Assembly (NCBI GenBank): GCA_016764135.1
Contig: JAESSL010000439.1
Coordinates: 1 to 6,230 of the forward strand
DNA: 6,230 nucleotides
DNA from: Alphaproteobacteria bacterium
GTDB taxonomy: Bacteria; Pseudomonadota; Alphaproteobacteria; UBA8366; GCA-2717185
Direction: 5' to 3'
Under the pieces are notes generated by a model that saw nothing but the letters and a program-made list of their open reading frames with translations, ran no database searches and was not told where the DNA came from. Every line of letters starts with the position of its first letter. Positions within the stretch are counted from its first letter, which is position 1. A program made the position numbers and the translations under genes. Positions 1 to 6,112 of the stretch are shown piece by piece.

Positions 1-1
1 A

Positions 2-130
2 GCGATGGGGTATGTGCGCCGGGAAAATGCGGACTTGGGCGAAAAGGTCGCGATGATGGTCCGCGGCAAAGAATTGCCGGGTGATATCGTTAAAATGCCG
101 TTCACGCCGGCTGGATATTTCAGAGGTTAA
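2..130 (+). CDS. gcvT: Aminomethyltransferase (glycine cleavage T protein), C-terminal end only
   Basis: This open frame enters from the left edge and ends at TAA (128-130), giving 42 residues that start AMGYVRREN and end FTPAGYFRG. The pattern GYV, then V-VRGKELPGDIVKMPF, then a terminal P-GY-R matches the C-terminal beta-barrel of GcvT, where the T protein chain normally ends. GcvT takes the aminomethyl group from the H protein lipoyl arm and transfers the one-carbon unit to tetrahydrofolate, releasing ammonia in the cytoplasm. The folate-binding and catalytic part lies outside the window, so its integrity cannot be judged. Only 29 nt separate it from gcvH on the same strand, and gcvP follows, which strongly supports the assignment and co-transcription. 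The fragment is truncated by the window edge, not visibly broken. Confidence 0.9.
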   Translation, partial: AMGYVRRENADLGEKVAMMVRGKELPGDIVKMPFTPAGYFRG

Positions 131-145
131 TCGAGATTTTTTAAA

Positions 146-153
146 GGGAAGGA
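146..153 (+). promoter_or_regulatory. Ribosome-binding site of gcvH
   Basis: The purine-rich stretch GGGAAGGA lies 6 nt before the ATG at 160, in the 29-nt gap after gcvT. It fixes the gcvH start and gives the gene its own initiation signal within the operon. Confidence 0.7.
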
Positions 154-159
154 AAAACC

Positions 160-534
160 ATGAGCGAAGTAAAATATTCCGAAGATCACGAGTGGATCGA
201 GATTGAAGGAGACGCCGCGACTGTTGGAATTACCGATTACGCCCAGGAGCAACTTGGCGATATTGTATTTGTCGATTTACCGGAAGTCGGCGCCGAGTTT
301 GGGATCGGCGATGACGCTGCGGTTGTGGAATCCGTAAAGGCGGCAAGCGAAGTGCTGGCGCCGTTGTCCGGCGAAATTACGGAGGTGAACGAAGATCTGG
401 ACGCCGATCCGTCAAAGGTGAACGAATCGGCGGAGAGTAATGGTTGGTTTTTCAAGATGACCATCGCGGATTCGTCGGAGCTGGACGACCTCATGGATCG
501 CGCCGCATACGACGCCTATGTCGCCAGATTGTAA
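160..534 (+). CDS. gcvH: Glycine cleavage system H protein (lipoyl carrier)
   Basis: GcvH (124 residues, usual family length about 125-130) carries lipoate that shuttles the aminomethyl group between the P, T and L proteins in the cytoplasm. The sequence shows the whole family pattern: an N-terminal YSEDHEWIE motif (residues 6-14), VGITDYAQEQLGDIVFVDLP (22-41), and the lipoylation motif ESVKAASE, in which Lys60 is the residue expected to be lipoylated. Downstream come the LSGE and VNE turns and a GWFFKM strand near residues 95-100. The ATG at 160 is supported by the upstream GGGAAGGA and by alignment of the first residues to the family. It sits between gcvT (29-nt gap) and gcvP (38-nt gap). 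Lipoylation needs enzymes encoded elsewhere. No truncation or missing key residue is seen. Confidence 0.97.
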   Translation: MSEVKYSEDHEWIEIEGDAATVGITDYAQEQLGDIVFVDLPEVGAEFGIGDDAAVVESVKAASEVLAPLSGEITEVNEDLDADPSKVNESAESNGWFFKMTIADSSELDDLMDRAAYDAYVARL

Positions 535-561
535 TCGCTGAATACCTGATCGCGAAGACTC

Positions 562-566
562 GAGGA
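562..566 (+). promoter_or_regulatory. Ribosome-binding site that decides the gcvP start
   Basis: GAGGA lies 6 nt before the ATG at 573. The gcvP frame stays open upstream to 444, inside gcvH. This site, together with the family-like N terminus that follows 573, shows that the upstream 43 codons are not part of GcvP. Confidence 0.7.
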
Positions 567-572
567 ATTGAT

Positions 573-3464
573 ATGACAGACGTTGCCGCATCGCTTGGCT
601 TCCTGGAACAGACGGATGATTTTGTGGGTCGGCACATTGGTCCTCGCGAGGCAGAAATCGCCGAGATGCTGGCGGTCGTCGGCGCTGGTTCGCTGGGTGA
701 ACTGATCGATCGGTGCGCCCCGGAATCGATTCGCGCGACGAATGCGCTCGACCTGCCTGACAGTCGAACCGAGGTCGATGTTCTAGCGGAAATGCGCGAC
801 ATAGCATCGCGAAATACGGTGCATCGTTCGGTCATTGGCGCGGGGTATTACAACACAATCACGCCGCCGGTGATTTTGCGGAACGTTTTGGAAAACCCGG
901 GTTGGTACACCGCCTATACGCCCTATCAGCCTGAAATTTCGCAAGGCCGTCTGGAAGCGTTGCTGAATTTTCAGACGATGATCTGCGATATGACGGGCAT
1001 GGAAATATCCAATGCCTCGCTGTTGGATGAAGCGACGGCCGCAGCGGAAGCGATGACGATGTGTCGCCGGGTTGGAAAGTCCAAAAGCGCCCGGTTTGTC
1101 GCGTCTCCGGAATGCCATCCACAGACGCTCGACGTGCTGCGCACCCGCGCCAAACCTTTGGGCATTGACCTCGTCATTGGCGACCCGATGGCGGCGCTGA
1201 ACGAAAAAGACGGGTGTTTTGGCGTCTTGCTGCAATACCCCGCCAGTCACGGGGCAGTGACGGATTATTCGGATGTCGTTGAGACGGCGCATGATTTGGG
1301 GGCTATTGTCGTCGTTGCGGCGGATTTGCTGAGTTTGACTTTGTTGGCGCCGCCGGGGGAGTGGGGCGCTGATATCGTTGTCGGCGGCGCGCAGCGATTT
1401 GGCGTGCCCTTGGGCTTCGGCGGTCCACATGCGGCGTTTCTGGCGACGCGAGAACAGTATAAACGGTCCATTCCGGGCCGGTTGGTCGGCGTCTCAGTCG
1501 ATAGCCGGGGCCGCCCGGCGTTGCGACTGGCGCTGCAGACCCGTGAACAACACATCCGACGGGAGAAGGCGACGAGCAATATTTGCACGGCGCAGGTTTT
1601 GCTGGCGGTCATGGCGGGTTTGTATGCGGTGTATCACGGGCCGGACCGATTGCGGATTATGGCGCAGCGCGTTCATCGCTTGACTGTCATTTTCGCTGAA
1701 GGTTTGTCGCAGGCAGGGTTGGCGCCCCGGAATGAAACGTATTTCGACACGGTGGCCATTCCCGTTCAAAATGTTGACGAGGTTCACGCGCGGGCGCGGT
1801 CGGCGGGATATAACCTCCGAGAGATTGACGAAGATACCGTGGGCGTTTCCTTTGATGAAACGACGATGCGCGCCGATGTCGAGGCGCTCTGGGCGGTGTT
1901 TGGGGTTGGGGCTTCTCTTGATCTTTCGGTTGAGGCGCTGGACGCATCTGCGTCGACAAAAATTCCGGAATCATTGCGCCGACAGTCCTTGTTTTTGACG
2001 CATCCTGTTTTCCATTCGCACCATTCGGAAACCGAGATGCTGCGGTATCTGCGCCGTTTGCAGGAAAAGGATATTGCGCTTGATCGCTCGATGATTCCTT
2101 TGGGCTCCTGCACAATGAAGCTGAACGCGACGGTGGAAATGATCCCGGTCACATGGCCGGAGTTCAGTAATATTCATCCTTTTGCGCCGCTGGATCAGGC
2201 GCAAGGGTATCTTGACCTGACGCGGGATCTGGAAGACTGGCTCTGTCGAATTACGGGTTATGACGCGGTGTCGCTGCAACCCAATGCAGGATCCCAGGGA
2301 GAGTATGCGGGTCTTTTGGCGATCCGGGGTTATCAAGCGGCGCAGGGTGAAGCCGAGCGAGATATATGCCTGATCCCCAGCTCGGCGCATGGAACAAACC
2401 CGGCCAGCGCGATTATGGCGGGCTTGCGTGTAATCGTGGTCGATTGTCTGACGGACGGCGACATTGATATGGTCGATCTGCGCGCCAAGGCGGAAAAACA
2501 CCGCGATGCGCTGTCGGCGCTGATGGTGACCTATCCGTCCACCCATGGCGTGTTTGAGGAAAGCATCCGCGAAGTGTGCGATGTTATTCATGAAAACGGC
2601 GGGCAAGTTTACCTCGACGGCGCGAATCTGAATGCGCAGGTCGGTGTTTGCCGTCCTGGTGAATATGGCGCCGATGTGTCTCATCTCAATTTACACAAAA
2701 CGTTTTGTATTCCCCATGGCGGCGGCGGCCCCGGCGTTGGTCCAATCGGGGTTCGGGCGCATCTGGCGCCGTATCTGCCCAGTCACGGTGTTCATCCGCG
2801 TCCGAACGCAAGCGGCGCGCCTGTGGCGGCCGCGCCGTGGGGCAGTGCGGGCATATTACCGATCACATGGGTGTATATCGCTTTGATGGGCGCTCCCGGG
2901 CTCACCAAAGCGACACAGGTTGCTATCCTGAACGCCAACTACATCGCCAAGCGCCTGAACGAGCATTTTCCGGTCCTGTTTACCGGCGCCGGGGGGCTGG
3001 TTGCGCATGAATGTATAATTGACCTTCGGTGGTTGCCGAAGGCATTGAGCATTGACGATGTGGCGAAGCGGTTGATGGATTATGGGTTTCATGCGCCGAC
3101 GATGTCGTGGCCGGTCGCCAGCACGTTGATGATCGAGCCGACCGAAAGTGAATCGAAAGTGGAGATTGACCGGTTTTGCGACGCCATGATTTCTATTCGC
3201 GCTGAGATCACCAAGGTCGAAACAGGCGCTTTTGACGCGGACGACAATCCACTACGCAATTCACCGCATACAATGGCCGATCTGATCTCAGAAGAATGGA
3301 CCCATCCATATTCGCGGGACCTGGCCGTCTTTCCGGCGCCAGGATTGCGGGGGGAGAAGTACTGGCCGCCAGTTGGGCGTATTGATCAGGTCTATGGCGA
3401 TCGCCATTTGACCTGCGCTTGTCCGCCGCTTGAGGCGTATCTGGAGATCGATGAGGCGTCGTAG
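573..3464 (+). CDS. gcvP: Glycine dehydrogenase (decarboxylating), single-chain P protein
   Basis: GcvP is a pyridoxal phosphate enzyme that decarboxylates glycine and transfers the aminomethyl group to lipoyl-GcvH. From ATG 573 it has 963 residues, the usual length of the long single-chain form; other bacteria split it into GcvPA and GcvPB. The N-terminal half begins FVGRHIGP (17-24) and contains GAGYYN with Tyr92-Tyr93 and a TAYTPYQPEISQG stretch. The C-terminal, catalytic half carries IPLGSCTMK (508-516), NAGSQGEY (571-578), SAHGTNP with His606, STHG with His658, and LNLHKTF, where Lys709 is the expected Schiff-base lysine. A glycine-rich loop HGGGGPGVGP (715-724) follows. The start is chosen because GAGGA precedes it and the N terminus then matches the family; the open frame back to 444 would overlap gcvH. 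The gene closes the gcv operon and is followed by an inverted repeat and a terminator. All catalytic motifs look intact. Confidence 0.97.
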   Translation: MTDVAASLGFLEQTDDFVGRHIGPREAEIAEMLAVVGAGSLGELIDRCAPESIRATNALDLPDSRTEVDVLAEMRDIASRNTVHRSVIGAGYYNTITPPVILRNVLENPGWYTAYTPYQPEISQGRLEALLNFQTMICDMTGMEISNASLLDEATAAAEAMTMCRRVGKSKSARFVASPECHPQTLDVLRTRAKPLGIDLVIGDPMAALNEKDGCFGVLLQYPASHGAVTDYSDVVETAHDLGAIVVVAADLLSLTLLAPPGEWGADIVVGGAQRFGVPLGFGGPHAAFLATREQYKRSIPGRLVGVSVDSRGRPALRLALQTREQHIRREKATSNICTAQVLLAVMAGLYAVYHGPDRLRIMAQRVHRLTVIFAEGLSQAGLAPRNETYFDTVAIPVQNVDEVHARARSAGYNLREIDEDTVGVSFDETTMRADVEALWAVFGVGASLDLSVEALDASASTKIPESLRRQSLFLTHPVFHSHHSETEMLRYLRRLQEKDIALDRSMIPLGSCTMKLNATVEMIPVTWPEFSNIHPFAPLDQAQGYLDLTRDLEDWLCRITGYDAVSLQPNAGSQGEYAGLLAIRGYQAAQGEAERDICLIPSSAHGTNPASAIMAGLRVIVVDCLTDGDIDMVDLRAKAEKHRDALSALMVTYPSTHGVFEESIREVCDVIHENGGQVYLDGANLNAQVGVCRPGEYGADVSHLNLHKTFCIPHGGGGPGVGPIGVRAHLAPYLPSHGVHPRPNASGAPVAAAPWGSAGILPITWVYIALMGAPGLTKATQVAILNANYIAKRLNEHFPVLFTGAGGLVAHECIIDLRWLPKALSIDDVAKRLMDYGFHAPTMSWPVASTLMIEPTESESKVEIDRFCDAMISIRAEITKVETGAFDADDNPLRNSPHTMADLISEEWTHPYSRDLAVFPAPGLRGEKYWPPVGRIDQVYGDRHLTCACPPLEAYLEIDEAS

Positions 3465-3487
3465 ACGGCGCCCAGAAAATTAACTTC

Positions 3488-3543
3488 GGGGAAACGCTTT
3501 CTTGGAAAATATTCCGGGGCAAAGATCCCCGGAAAGTTTCCCC
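3488..3543. repeat. Extended imperfect inverted repeat 3' of gcvP
   Basis: Two nested perfect 8-bp arm pairs are visible. The outer pair is GGGGAAAC (3488-3495) with GTTTCCCC (3536-3543). The inner pair is TTCCGGGG (3512-3519) with CCCCGGAA (3527-3534), with a 7-nt loop. The 16 nt between the left arms contain TTTC-TTG-GAAA, which could form a small third hairpin or extend the outer stem past a two-base bulge. No T run follows on either strand, so by itself it is not a classical intrinsic terminator. It could protect the gcvP mRNA 3' end, assist termination, or be a copy of a dispersed palindromic repeat. The structure is seen directly; its role is not known. Confidence 0.6.
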
Positions 3544-3555
3544 CAAAGTAGCAAT

Positions 3556-3584
3556 AAAAAAGCCGCCCGAGACAGGCGGCTTTT
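3556..3584. terminator. Bidirectional intrinsic terminator between the gcv and atp operons
   Basis: AAAAGCCGCC (3558-3567) and GGCGGCTTTT (3575-3584) form a perfect 10-bp stem around a 7-nt loop, CGAGACA. Read rightward (gcv operon) the GC stem is followed by TTTT then AAAATT. Read leftward (atp operon) it is followed by six T residues, the complement of A 3556-3561, so the leftward direction has the better U tract. It lies 91 nt after the gcvP stop and 47 nt after the atpF stop, between convergent genes, exactly where a shared terminator is expected. Confidence 0.9.
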
Positions 3585-3631
3585 AAAATTGTTCGGTCAG
3601 AAAGGCGTGACCTCAGGGATGGCGAGCCAGC

Positions 3632-4120
3632 TTAGTGCAGCCGTCCTGGGAGGTCGCGAATTGATTGGCTGATCAGCGCGTCGCCAGCATCACCGGAAAG
3701 CTTTTCCGCCAGTAAATTACTTGTCGCTGAAATCGCCACGTCAATGGCCTGATCCCGAATTTCACGTAACGCCGTTGCTTCGGCCTGCGCAATTTTTTCC
3801 TGCGCCTGCTGTTCCTGACGTTTCAACACTGTCTCCAGCGCTCGTTCAGCTTCGGCCCTATGGGCGTCGGCTTCGCTTTGCGCCCGACCCAACAGGGTTT
3901 CGATTTCCTCGATTGCGTCGCGCTGTTGGCGTTGGTAGGCCGCCAGCGTCGCCTGCGCTTCTTCGCGCAATTTTTGGGCTTCATCGACCTCGGATCGAAT
4001 CTCTTCAATCTTTGCGTCGAGGCTCGCCGATATCCCCTTCTTCGCTGTTTTGTACAGCAGCGCGACGAAGATAATAAACGCGACGAGGACGGCAAACGTT
4101 GGTTCGGAAATGAATTCCAT
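3632..4120 (-). CDS. atpF: F-type ATP synthase subunit b (peripheral stalk)
   Basis: This 162-residue protein has one N-terminal membrane helix (about residues 7-23, PTFAVLVAFIIFVALLY) followed by a long charged, Ala/Glu/Gln/Arg-rich helix of about 120 residues, typical of a b-subunit coiled coil. With b' it forms the stator stalk that holds F1 against the a subunit. The segment SLDAKIEEIRSEVDEAQKLREEAQ resembles alphaproteobacterial b chains, which have an Asp/Glu-rich 'LDAR--KI-AELDEA--LREEAQ' region after the membrane helix. The ATG (4118-4120) overlaps the atpF' TAA as TAATG, with GGGAGG (4130-4135) 9 nt upstream, so translation is probably coupled to atpF'. It is the last gene of the cluster; no delta, alpha, gamma, beta or epsilon gene follows. 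The b versus b' assignment rests on order and on the neighbour's N-terminal motif. Confidence 0.93.
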   Translation of the reverse strand: MEFISEPTFAVLVAFIIFVALLYKTAKKGISASLDAKIEEIRSEVDEAQKLREEAQATLAAYQRQQRDAIEEIETLLGRAQSEADAHRAEAERALETVLKRQEQQAQEKIAQAEATALREIRDQAIDVAISATSNLLAEKLSGDAGDALISQSIRDLPGRLH

Positions 4121-4614
4121 TAGCGGGATCCTCCCGCGACGATGGATTTAACTGCGGACTTCGCCTCGTCCGCACCGATATCGCCGCCCAGCAATCGAGC
4201 GCTAGCCGCCTGGGTAAGTTCATTGGCGATGTCGCCAATATCCCCAAGCGCCCTGTTTTTCTCTTCGCTGATGCGCCGTTCGGCGTCGGCGACCTGCGCC
4301 GCCAGTTTTGTCGATAAGGCTTCGCGTTGTGCGGCTGCCTCGTTTGCAAAACTTTGAGCAGATTCACGAATGGTCGCCTGGGCCTTCGCCATGGCTTCCG
4401 CGATGGTTTTTTCGTAATCGGCCAAGGCGGCCTCCGCCTCTGATTTTATCGCTGCTGCTTTTTCCAAGTCAGCGTCGATACGGGCTCGTCGCGCCTCGCG
4501 CACGCTTGTCACGCGCGGAAGGGCGGCTTTCCACAAAATCAGATAGAGCGGGATGAACGTCAGCGCCAACCAAAAAAGCTGGGAGGAAAAGACGGACGGA
4601 TCAAGCTGCGGCAT
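4120..4614 (-). CDS. atpF': F-type ATP synthase subunit b' (second peripheral-stalk chain)
   Basis: This 164-residue protein begins MPQLDPSVFSSQLFWLALTF, the characteristic N terminus of b' subunits (also named AtpG or AtpX) of Alphaproteobacteria and other photosynthetic-lineage bacteria. It has one membrane helix at about residues 10-30, then an Ala/Glu/Lys/Arg-rich helical stretch to about residue 140, the peripheral-stalk coiled coil that pairs with b. The ATG (4612-4614) has a strong GGAGG (4620-4624) 5 nt upstream. It follows atpE by 31 nt and overlaps atpF by one base (TAATG). A b' next to b means the stalk is a b/b' heterodimer and not the b2 homodimer of Escherichia coli. The short C terminus, VAGGSR, is partly dictated by the atpF ribosome-binding hairpin. 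Confidence 0.94.
   Translation of the reverse strand: MPQLDPSVFSSQLFWLALTFIPLYLILWKAALPRVTSVREARRARIDADLEKAAAIKSEAEAALADYEKTIAEAMAKAQATIRESAQSFANEAAAQREALSTKLAAQVADAERRISEEKNRALGDIGDIANELTQAASARLLGGDIGADEAKSAVKSIVAGGSR
4123..4137 (-). promoter_or_regulatory. Hairpin covering the atpF ribosome-binding site
   Basis: In the transcript GCGGGA-GGA-UCCCGC forms a perfect 6-bp, GC-rich stem with a 3-nt loop, starting 2 nt before the atpF ATG. The atpF Shine-Dalgarno GGGAGG lies in the 5' arm and loop. The same bases encode the last residues of atpF' (AGGSR). A ribosome finishing atpF' would open the stem, which together with the TAATG overlap suggests translational coupling. The pairing is seen; the effect is inferred. 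Confidence 0.5.
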
Positions 4615-4645
4615 TTCGGCCTCCGAAACCGGTAGTTTTCGCCGA

Positions 4646-4870
4646 TTATCCGAACAGGATCAAAAGCGCGATGACGAGCGCGAACAGCGCAATGGCTTCA
4701 ACGAGCGCGAAGCCCAGCATGGTCATTGTGAAGACTTCGTCTTTTGCGGCGGGGTTACGACCCACGGCGAGAATGAACGAAGAGAACACGTTGCCGATGC
4801 CAATTCCTGACCCGATCATGCCGATGACGGCAAGGCCCGCGCCAATAAGTTTTGCGGCTTCCATATCCAT
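4646..4870 (-). CDS. atpE: F-type ATP synthase subunit c (rotor ring)
   Basis: This 74-residue hairpin of two membrane helices is the usual size for subunit c. Helix 1 (about 8-35) contains the packing motif GSGIGIGN (20-27). The polar loop RNP (38-40) contacts the F1 central stalk. Helix 2 (about 46-72) carries Glu58 in ALVEAIALF, the proton-carrying carboxylate equivalent to Asp61 of E. coli. Residues expected for sodium binding (Gln in helix 1, Ser after the Glu, as in Ilyobacter) are Asn27 and Ala59 here, so the ring most likely uses protons. The first ATG (4870) is preferred over the ATG two codons on, because AAGGA ends 9 nt before it. The 70-nt AT-rich gap upstream may help the high translation rate this multi-copy subunit needs. 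Confidence 0.97.
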   Translation of the reverse strand: MDMEAAKLIGAGLAVIGMIGSGIGIGNVFSSFILAVGRNPAAKDEVFTMTMLGFALVEAIALFALVIALLILFG

Positions 4871-4940
4871 TTGTTTGATTCCTTTTCAGCTAAGCAAATT
4901 CAATAATTGAGGTTAAATCTTGTTGTTGGGTCCGACGCTC
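4871..4940 (-). promoter_or_regulatory. AT-rich intercistronic leader of atpE with its ribosome-binding site
   Basis: The 70 nt between atpB and atpE are about 63% A+T, clearly richer than the flanking genes, and contain AAAAGGAA (about 4879-4886) as the Shine-Dalgarno. By analogy with the A/U-rich translation enhancer before E. coli atpE, this could raise synthesis of subunit c relative to the single-copy a subunit. A short dyad TCAAT-T-ATTGA is present but too weak to be a terminator. The function is inferred from composition and position. Confidence 0.4.
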
Positions 4941-5663
4941 TTAGTGCATATGCAGCGCGTCATTGATGTACAGGCATGTCAAAATCGTAAACACATAGGC
5001 CTGCAGAAAGGCGATAAGAATTTCAAGGCCGGTCAGCGCGACGACAAAGGCCAACGGCAAGATACCGAAGAAACCAAGCGTTGCGACGAAGCCCGCGATA
5101 ACTTTCAGGAGCGTGTGCCCCGCCAACATATTGGCGAACAGTCGAACCGACAGGCTGATCGGACGCGAGAGGTAGGAAATTACCTCAATCGGGATCAGCA
5201 GCGGGTACATGGGAAGCGGCGTGCCTGGCGGTACGAAGAAACTGAAGAAGTGCAGGCCGTGTTTCGCGAAACCCAGGACCGTCACACCGACAAAAATGAT
5301 GAACGCCAGCGCGAACGTTACAATGATGTGACTGGTGAAAGTGAAGCTATACGGCACCATGCCCAGCAGATTGCCGAACAGGATGAACATGAACAGCGTG
5401 AACACGAAGGGAAAATATTTCCGGCCTTCCTGTCCGACCGTATCGCGCAATAGATTCGCGACAAATTCGTAGGACAGCTCGACTGCGCATTGCCAACGGT
5501 TGGGAATTATTGCGCTGCGGCGCATGCCCAGGATCATAAAGGCGCTGATCAGCACCATCGCGATGGTCATGAACAGCGACGCATTCGTAAAGGATACGTC
5601 GGTATCACCCAACGACATTGGAATGATGGGATGAATTTCAAACTGTTGTAATGGACTCGCCAC
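4941..5663 (-). CDS. atpB: F-type ATP synthase subunit a (proton channel stator)
   Basis: This 240-residue integral membrane protein, with about five to six hydrophobic segments, provides the proton half-channels next to the c ring. The key helix contains SVRLFANMLAGH with the essential Arg174 (Arg210 in E. coli). The last helix has GLEILIAFLQAYVF with Glu214 and Gln221 (E. coli His245 and Gln252). His183 stands where E. coli has Glu219, so the Glu/His pair is swapped relative to E. coli, as is known in many other bacteria and mitochondria. The N terminus, PLQQFEIHPIIP, matches alphaproteobacterial subunit a. The start codon is GTG (5661-5663), supported by GGGGAAG just upstream and by the match of the first residues to the family; the next in-frame Met is residue 16, inside conserved sequence. 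It follows atpI by 12 nt. Confidence 0.97.
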   Translation of the reverse strand: MASPLQQFEIHPIIPMSLGDTDVSFTNASLFMTIAMVLISAFMILGMRRSAIIPNRWQCAVELSYEFVANLLRDTVGQEGRKYFPFVFTLFMFILFGNLLGMVPYSFTFTSHIIVTFALAFIIFVGVTVLGFAKHGLHFFSFFVPPGTPLPMYPLLIPIEVISYLSRPISLSVRLFANMLAGHTLLKVIAGFVATLGFFGILPLAFVVALTGLEILIAFLQAYVFTILTCLYINDALHMH

Positions 5664-5667
5664 TCTA

Positions 5668-5674
5668 CTTCCCC
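5668..5674 (-). promoter_or_regulatory. Ribosome-binding site for the GTG start of atpB
   Basis: GGGGAAG lies between the atpI TGA (5676-5678) and the atpB GTG, ending 4 nt before the start. It fills most of the 12-nt gap. It supports GTG initiation and suggests that ribosomes ending atpI can reinitiate on atpB. Confidence 0.65.
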
Positions 5675-5675
5675 G

Positions 5676-6062
5676 TCATCCCTCTTCGCGCCCCTTGTCA
5701 GGGGTCGCCTCGGATTTCTCATCTACGCGGCCAGGCATTTTATAACCGGCCGTCATGTCCAAACCACGTACCGTGCGAAAGACGTTCATAAAACCCGCCG
5801 CCGCACCCAAAATAAAAAACAACAACAAAAACCAAGGCTTTGTACCGAGCCAGTTGTCGAGAAGCAATCCAATGCCGACACCAACAATAAGCGCCGACAC
5901 TATATCCGCGCCAATTTTGAACGCGAAACCAATGCCGCTTTGACCGCCGCCTCGTTTACCCTTTTTCGAGCCCTTCCCGAAATTGTCGTCCCGGTGTCTT
6001 ATCGCGGCGTTAAGCCGCGTATCCAAATCCTTCAGCGAAGTTGGTTTTCGACCTTCCGTCAT
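5676..6062 (-). CDS. atpI: ATP synthase assembly protein AtpI (AtpZ/ATPase_gene1-type)
   Basis: From ATG 6062 this is a 128-residue protein. A charged, glycine/lysine-rich N-terminal region (about 1-43, with GKGSKKGKRGGG) is followed by two membrane helices at about 44-68 and 77-98. They frame the motif GIGLLLDNWLGTKPW (63-77) and end in AGFMNVFR, which is typical of the small AtpI/AtpZ family encoded first in alphaproteobacterial Fo operons. Family members are linked to c-ring assembly or magnesium supply; they are not enzyme subunits. The frame remains open upstream to 6131, but the ATG at 6062 is preferred. GAAAGG lies 9 nt before it, MTEGRKPTSLKDLD looks like a family N terminus, and the longer form would start at or before the likely promoter. 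The C-terminal tail after residue 105 is charged and probably disordered. Confidence 0.88.
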   Translation of the reverse strand: MTEGRKPTSLKDLDTRLNAAIRHRDDNFGKGSKKGKRGGGQSGIGFAFKIGADIVSALIVGVGIGLLLDNWLGTKPWFLLLFFILGAAAGFMNVFRTVRGLDMTAGYKMPGRVDEKSEATPDKGREEG

Positions 6063-6071
6063 GGTTTGAAA

Positions 6072-6077
6072 CCTTTC
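6072..6077 (-). promoter_or_regulatory. Ribosome-binding site of atpI
   Basis: GAAAGG lies 9 nt before the ATG at 6062 and supports the 128-residue start over the longer open frame. Confidence 0.5.
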
Positions 6078-6112
6078 GACAAAAGACGTTTTCCTCTGCT
6101 GAAAACGCGCGC

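Noticed and set aside
444..572. Upstream extension of the gcvP frame (43 codons)
   Set aside because: It overlaps the end of gcvH. The extra residues are Arg/Gly-rich and unlike GcvP, and a good ribosome-binding site and family-like N terminus point to the ATG at 573.
783..1430. Minus-strand open frame of 215 codons inside gcvP
   Set aside because: It is antisense to conserved GcvP N-terminal sequence, with no recognisable domain; a by-product of base composition.
1971..2684. Minus-strand open frame of 237 codons inside gcvP
   Set aside because: It lies fully antisense to the conserved catalytic half of GcvP; the Arg/His/Gln-rich product resembles no family.
2713..2740. GGC-repeat tract in gcvP that might be a simple repeat
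   Set aside because: It encodes the conserved glycine-rich loop after the PLP lysine (HGGGGPG), so protein function explains it.
4920..5453. Long plus-strand open frame (177 codons) opposite atpB
   Set aside because: Its product is extremely rich in Gln, Arg, Glu and Asp, the expected antisense image of a membrane protein. It has no family motif and overlaps the conserved atpB gene.
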